Of a stretch of 64,000 bases of DNA, positions 62,109-64,000 are shown in pieces (the stretch's first letter is position 1; the number at the start of each line of letters is the position of its first letter). The translations under genes and the position numbers were made by a program. Source of the stretch: Sphingomonadaceae bacterium 3R27C6. Its GTDB lineage: Bacteria; Pseudomonadota; Alphaproteobacteria; Sphingomonadales; Sphingomonadaceae. The stretch is from positions 1-64,000 of the forward strand of contig SCNS01000002.1 of the NCBI GenBank assembly GCA_005503215.1, read 5' to 3'. The notes under the pieces were generated by a model. The model was not told the DNA's origin. It worked only from the letters and a program-made list of their open reading frames with translations, and searched no databases.

Positions 62109-63362
62109 ATGCCGACACAGCGTTATAGCTATACCGCCATCACGCTTCACTGGCTCATCGCGCTGCTGCTGGCATTCCAGATCGCGCTCGGCTGGGCGCT
62201 CGAGGGGAACAACAGCCCCGAATTGTTTGCGCGATACCAGCTGCACAAATCGATCGGCATCACGATCCTGCTGCTCAGCCTTGCGCGCCTTGCGGCGCGC
62301 CTGTTCACAGCGCGTCCGCCCGCGTCCGACGGCCCGGCATGGACGCGCGCGCTCGCCAGTACGGTGCACTGGCTTTTCTATCTCGTGATGATCCTTGGCC
62401 CCCTCACGGGGTGGCTGCTCGTCTCAACCGCGCGCGTTCAGGTCCCGACTTTGCTCTACGGCCTCGTCCCCTGGCCGCACCTGCCCGTTGGCCGGAGCTG
62501 GCACGAGCCCGCGGAATCGATCCACGGCGCGATGGCGTGGCTCGCGATCGGGCTGTTCGCGCTCCATATCGCGGGCGCGCTGCGTCACCAGTGGCTGCTC
62601 GGCAAGCCCGAACTCCAACGGATGCTTCCCTTTGCGCGCGGCAAGGCGGCGGGGGTCGCGATCGGCGCGCTGGCGCTCGTCGGTGCTGCTTTTGTCGCGG
62701 GCCAGACGGTCTATCCCGAACAGCCCCGGCCCGCTGCCGAAAAAGCGGCGCCGCCTCCGGTCGCCACGCCAACCCCATCGGCTATCGTTCCGGCGGCGAA
62801 GGATGACGAAACGACGGCGATCGAGGCGGCGGAGGAAGCGCCCGAGGATACAGCCCAGCCGCTCGCCGACTGGACGGTCGCGCCCGGCGGACGGCTCGGC
62901 TTTACGGCGCGCTGGAATGGCGAGGCGGTCGATGGCCGTTTCGATCGCTGGCGCGCCGCGATCCGCTTCAGCCCCGACGAGCTCGCCAAATCGACCATTC
63001 GCGTCACGGTCGACCTCGCTTCGGCCGACACCGGCGACGGGCAGCGCGACGATTCGCTGAAGAGCAGCGATTTCTTCGATGTCGGCGCGCACCCGAGCGC
63101 GGTCTTTACCGCGCGCGACATCCGCCACCTTGGCGGGGATAAATATGAGGCGCGCGGCACGCTCGACCTGCGCGGCGCCAGCAAGCCCGCGACGCTGCGC
63201 TTCACGCTGCGTATCGACGGCGAGCGCGCGCGCGTTTCCGGAACCGCGCGCATCGACCGCACTGCCTTCGGTGTCGGCCAGGGCGAATGGGCCGCAACCG
63301 ACGCGATCGCCGCCGGGGTGGATATCGCCTTTTCCTTCAACGCGACGCGCCCCGCGTCCTGA
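62109..63362 (+). CDS. Cytochrome b561 domain fused to a YceI-like domain
   Basis: A 417-residue fusion. Residues about 1-205 are a four-helix cytochrome b561 (YSYTAITLHWLIALLLAFQ, YQLHKSIGITILLLSL, ALASTVHWLFYLVMILGPLT, IHGAMAWLAIGLFALHIAGA) with the His pairs expected to bind two b haems. A Pro/Ala/Glu linker (about 210-255) leads to a YceI lipocalin-like domain (RLGFTARWNGEAVDGRFDRW, SSDFFDVGAHPSAVFTA, GTLDLRGASKPATL). YceI domains bind isoprenoid lipids such as ubiquinone or decaprenol. Electron exchange between quinone and the b haems is a reasonable inference. Confidence 0.92.
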   Translation: MPTQRYSYTAITLHWLIALLLAFQIALGWALEGNNSPELFARYQLHKSIGITILLLSLARLAARLFTARPPASDGPAWTRALASTVHWLFYLVMILGPLTGWLLVSTARVQVPTLLYGLVPWPHLPVGRSWHEPAESIHGAMAWLAIGLFALHIAGALRHQWLLGKPELQRMLPFARGKAAGVAIGALALVGAAFVAGQTVYPEQPRPAAEKAAPPPVATPTPSAIVPAAKDDETTAIEAAEEAPEDTAQPLADWTVAPGGRLGFTARWNGEAVDGRFDRWRAAIRFSPDELAKSTIRVTVDLASADTGDGQRDDSLKSSDFFDVGAHPSAVFTARDIRHLGGDKYEARGTLDLRGASKPATLRFTLRIDGERARVSGTARIDRTAFGVGQGEWAATDAIAAGVDIAFSFNATRPAS

Positions 63363-63366
63363 TCGA

Positions 63367-63957
63367 TCAGGATGACGGGCGCATCATGCCCCAGAAATGT
63401 GGGCCGCCGGGGACGTCCCACTCCACTTGCGTGATGAAGCCCAGCCGCTGGTAGAGAGGTACATTTTCGGGCGTCGCGGTCTCCAGCCAACAGGGCAGAG
63501 CTTCGGCATCCGCAACAGCGGTCTGCGCGCGGATAATCCGCCCACCATGCCCCTTGCCCTGATGCCCGGGGCGGACGCCGACATAATGGAGATACCAGAA
63601 GCGCCCCTTGGGGCGGTGGGCATCGATGCCGCCCTGCACCTTCAACCCCCGCGGCAATGCGGTGCCGAAAGTCGCGACGAGCGGGATGACGGTGCGCAGG
63701 AATTCGACTGGACCGCTATGCGCCTGTCCCGGTGTACGCCAGAGCGAAGCCGCCTCGTCGCCCGGCGAGCGCAGCGCGATCCCGGCACGGACGTCGGCGG
63801 GGACAAGGGTCCGAAACAGGCTGCGGAGCGCGCGGGCGCGATGATCGGGATCGGGCAAGATCCACGATAGCGCCGGATCGCGCTGGAACGCCTGCGCCAG
63901 TGTTTCGGCAACCGACGTCAGTTCGGTTGGCCCTGCCGGCAAGATCATATCGGTCAT
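63367..63957 (-). CDS. GNAT-family N-acetyltransferase
   Basis: A 196-residue GNAT protein. The acetyl-CoA motif is YLHYVGVRPGHQGKGHGGRI and the C-terminal Tyr region is NVPLYQRLGF. An N-terminal part (AFQRDPALSWILPD) is common in a group of bacterial GNATs related to Rv-type and fungal enzymes. ATG has GGGGAGG just upstream. Convergent with the b561-YceI gene, 4 bp apart. Substrate unknown. Confidence 0.9.
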   Translation of the reverse strand: MTDMILPAGPTELTSVAETLAQAFQRDPALSWILPDPDHRARALRSLFRTLVPADVRAGIALRSPGDEAASLWRTPGQAHSGPVEFLRTVIPLVATFGTALPRGLKVQGGIDAHRPKGRFWYLHYVGVRPGHQGKGHGGRIIRAQTAVADAEALPCWLETATPENVPLYQRLGFITQVEWDVPGGPHFWGMMRPSS

Positions 63958-64000
63958 CGCGCCTCCCCGCGCCAGAGGAGCAGCTGTTGCGCCGCTTGGC

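Noticed and set aside
1..64000. tRNA, rRNA or CRISPR arrays
   Set aside because: I looked through the gaps and saw no cloverleaf-like sequence, rRNA-like stretch or regularly spaced direct repeats; the repeats present are inverted and REP-like.

Overview
This 64 kb window looks like chromosomal DNA of a sphingomonad (Alphaproteobacteria, Sphingomonadales), most likely Sphingopyxis or a close relative. The reasons are the high GC, the alphaproteobacterial 5-aminolevulinate synthase (hemA), the PhaR-type repressor, a large TonB-dependent receptor, the ScfR-type regulator next to the propionyl-CoA carboxylase genes, and many REP-like palindromes between genes. The genus is inferred from gene content; no 16S gene is present. 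Coding density is very high, many genes overlap by 4 bp, and I see no rRNA, tRNA, CRISPR array, prophage or classical insertion sequence.

Layout. (1) 0-11.4 kb: an acyl-CoA catabolic cluster with a nitronate-monooxygenase-like flavoprotein, five acyl-CoA dehydrogenase subunits (two adjacent pairs), an HSD10-like SDR, a thiolase, an alpha-methylacyl-CoA racemase, a crotonase-fold protein and a Tyr-phosphatase-like protein. This set suggests beta-oxidation of a methyl-branched (isoprenoid or sterol side-chain-like) substrate. Two near-identical dyad operators lie in front of it. (2) 11.4-18.7 kb: amidohydrolase, PAP2 phosphatase, then lpd and pdhC of a 2-oxoacid dehydrogenase, split by a DUF559 endonuclease-like gene that sits between inverted copies of a repeat; then a Usp protein and an XRE regulator. 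(3) 18.7-32.5 kb: RNase R, small exported or membrane proteins, an archaeal/eukaryotic-type ProRS, PhaR, a TonB-dependent receptor, alanine racemase, an MHS-family transporter and a cyclase-family hydrolase. (4) 32.5-44.6 kb: MAPEG and CsaA proteins, then a propionyl-CoA to succinyl-CoA block (pccA, bioB, methylmalonyl-CoA mutase, epimerase, OsmC, pccB). Divergent from pccB is an ScfR/RamB-like regulator, with two TTTGCAAA palindromes in the shared promoter region. (5) 44.7-53.7 kb: NAD-dependent reductase, glutathione reductase, pgi, the lepB-rnc-era operon and two tandem secreted lipase-like hydrolases. (6) 53.9-64 kb: topA, a membrane protein, dprA-plsY, murI, hemA with a Fur-like box, a nitroreductase, a cytochrome b561-YceI fusion and a GNAT acetyltransferase.

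How the genes work together. Methyl-branched acyl-CoA oxidation in region 1 would release propionyl-CoA, which region 4 would convert to succinyl-CoA; biotin synthase sits inside that block, fitting the biotin need of the carboxylase. The most unusual structure is the DUF559 cassette at about 14.95-15.43 kb. It fills the whole pdhC-lpd gap, supplies the ribosome-binding sequence of lpd, and has the same outer-block/inner-block/core/inverted-inner/inverted-outer layout as a gene-less element near 44.65 kb.
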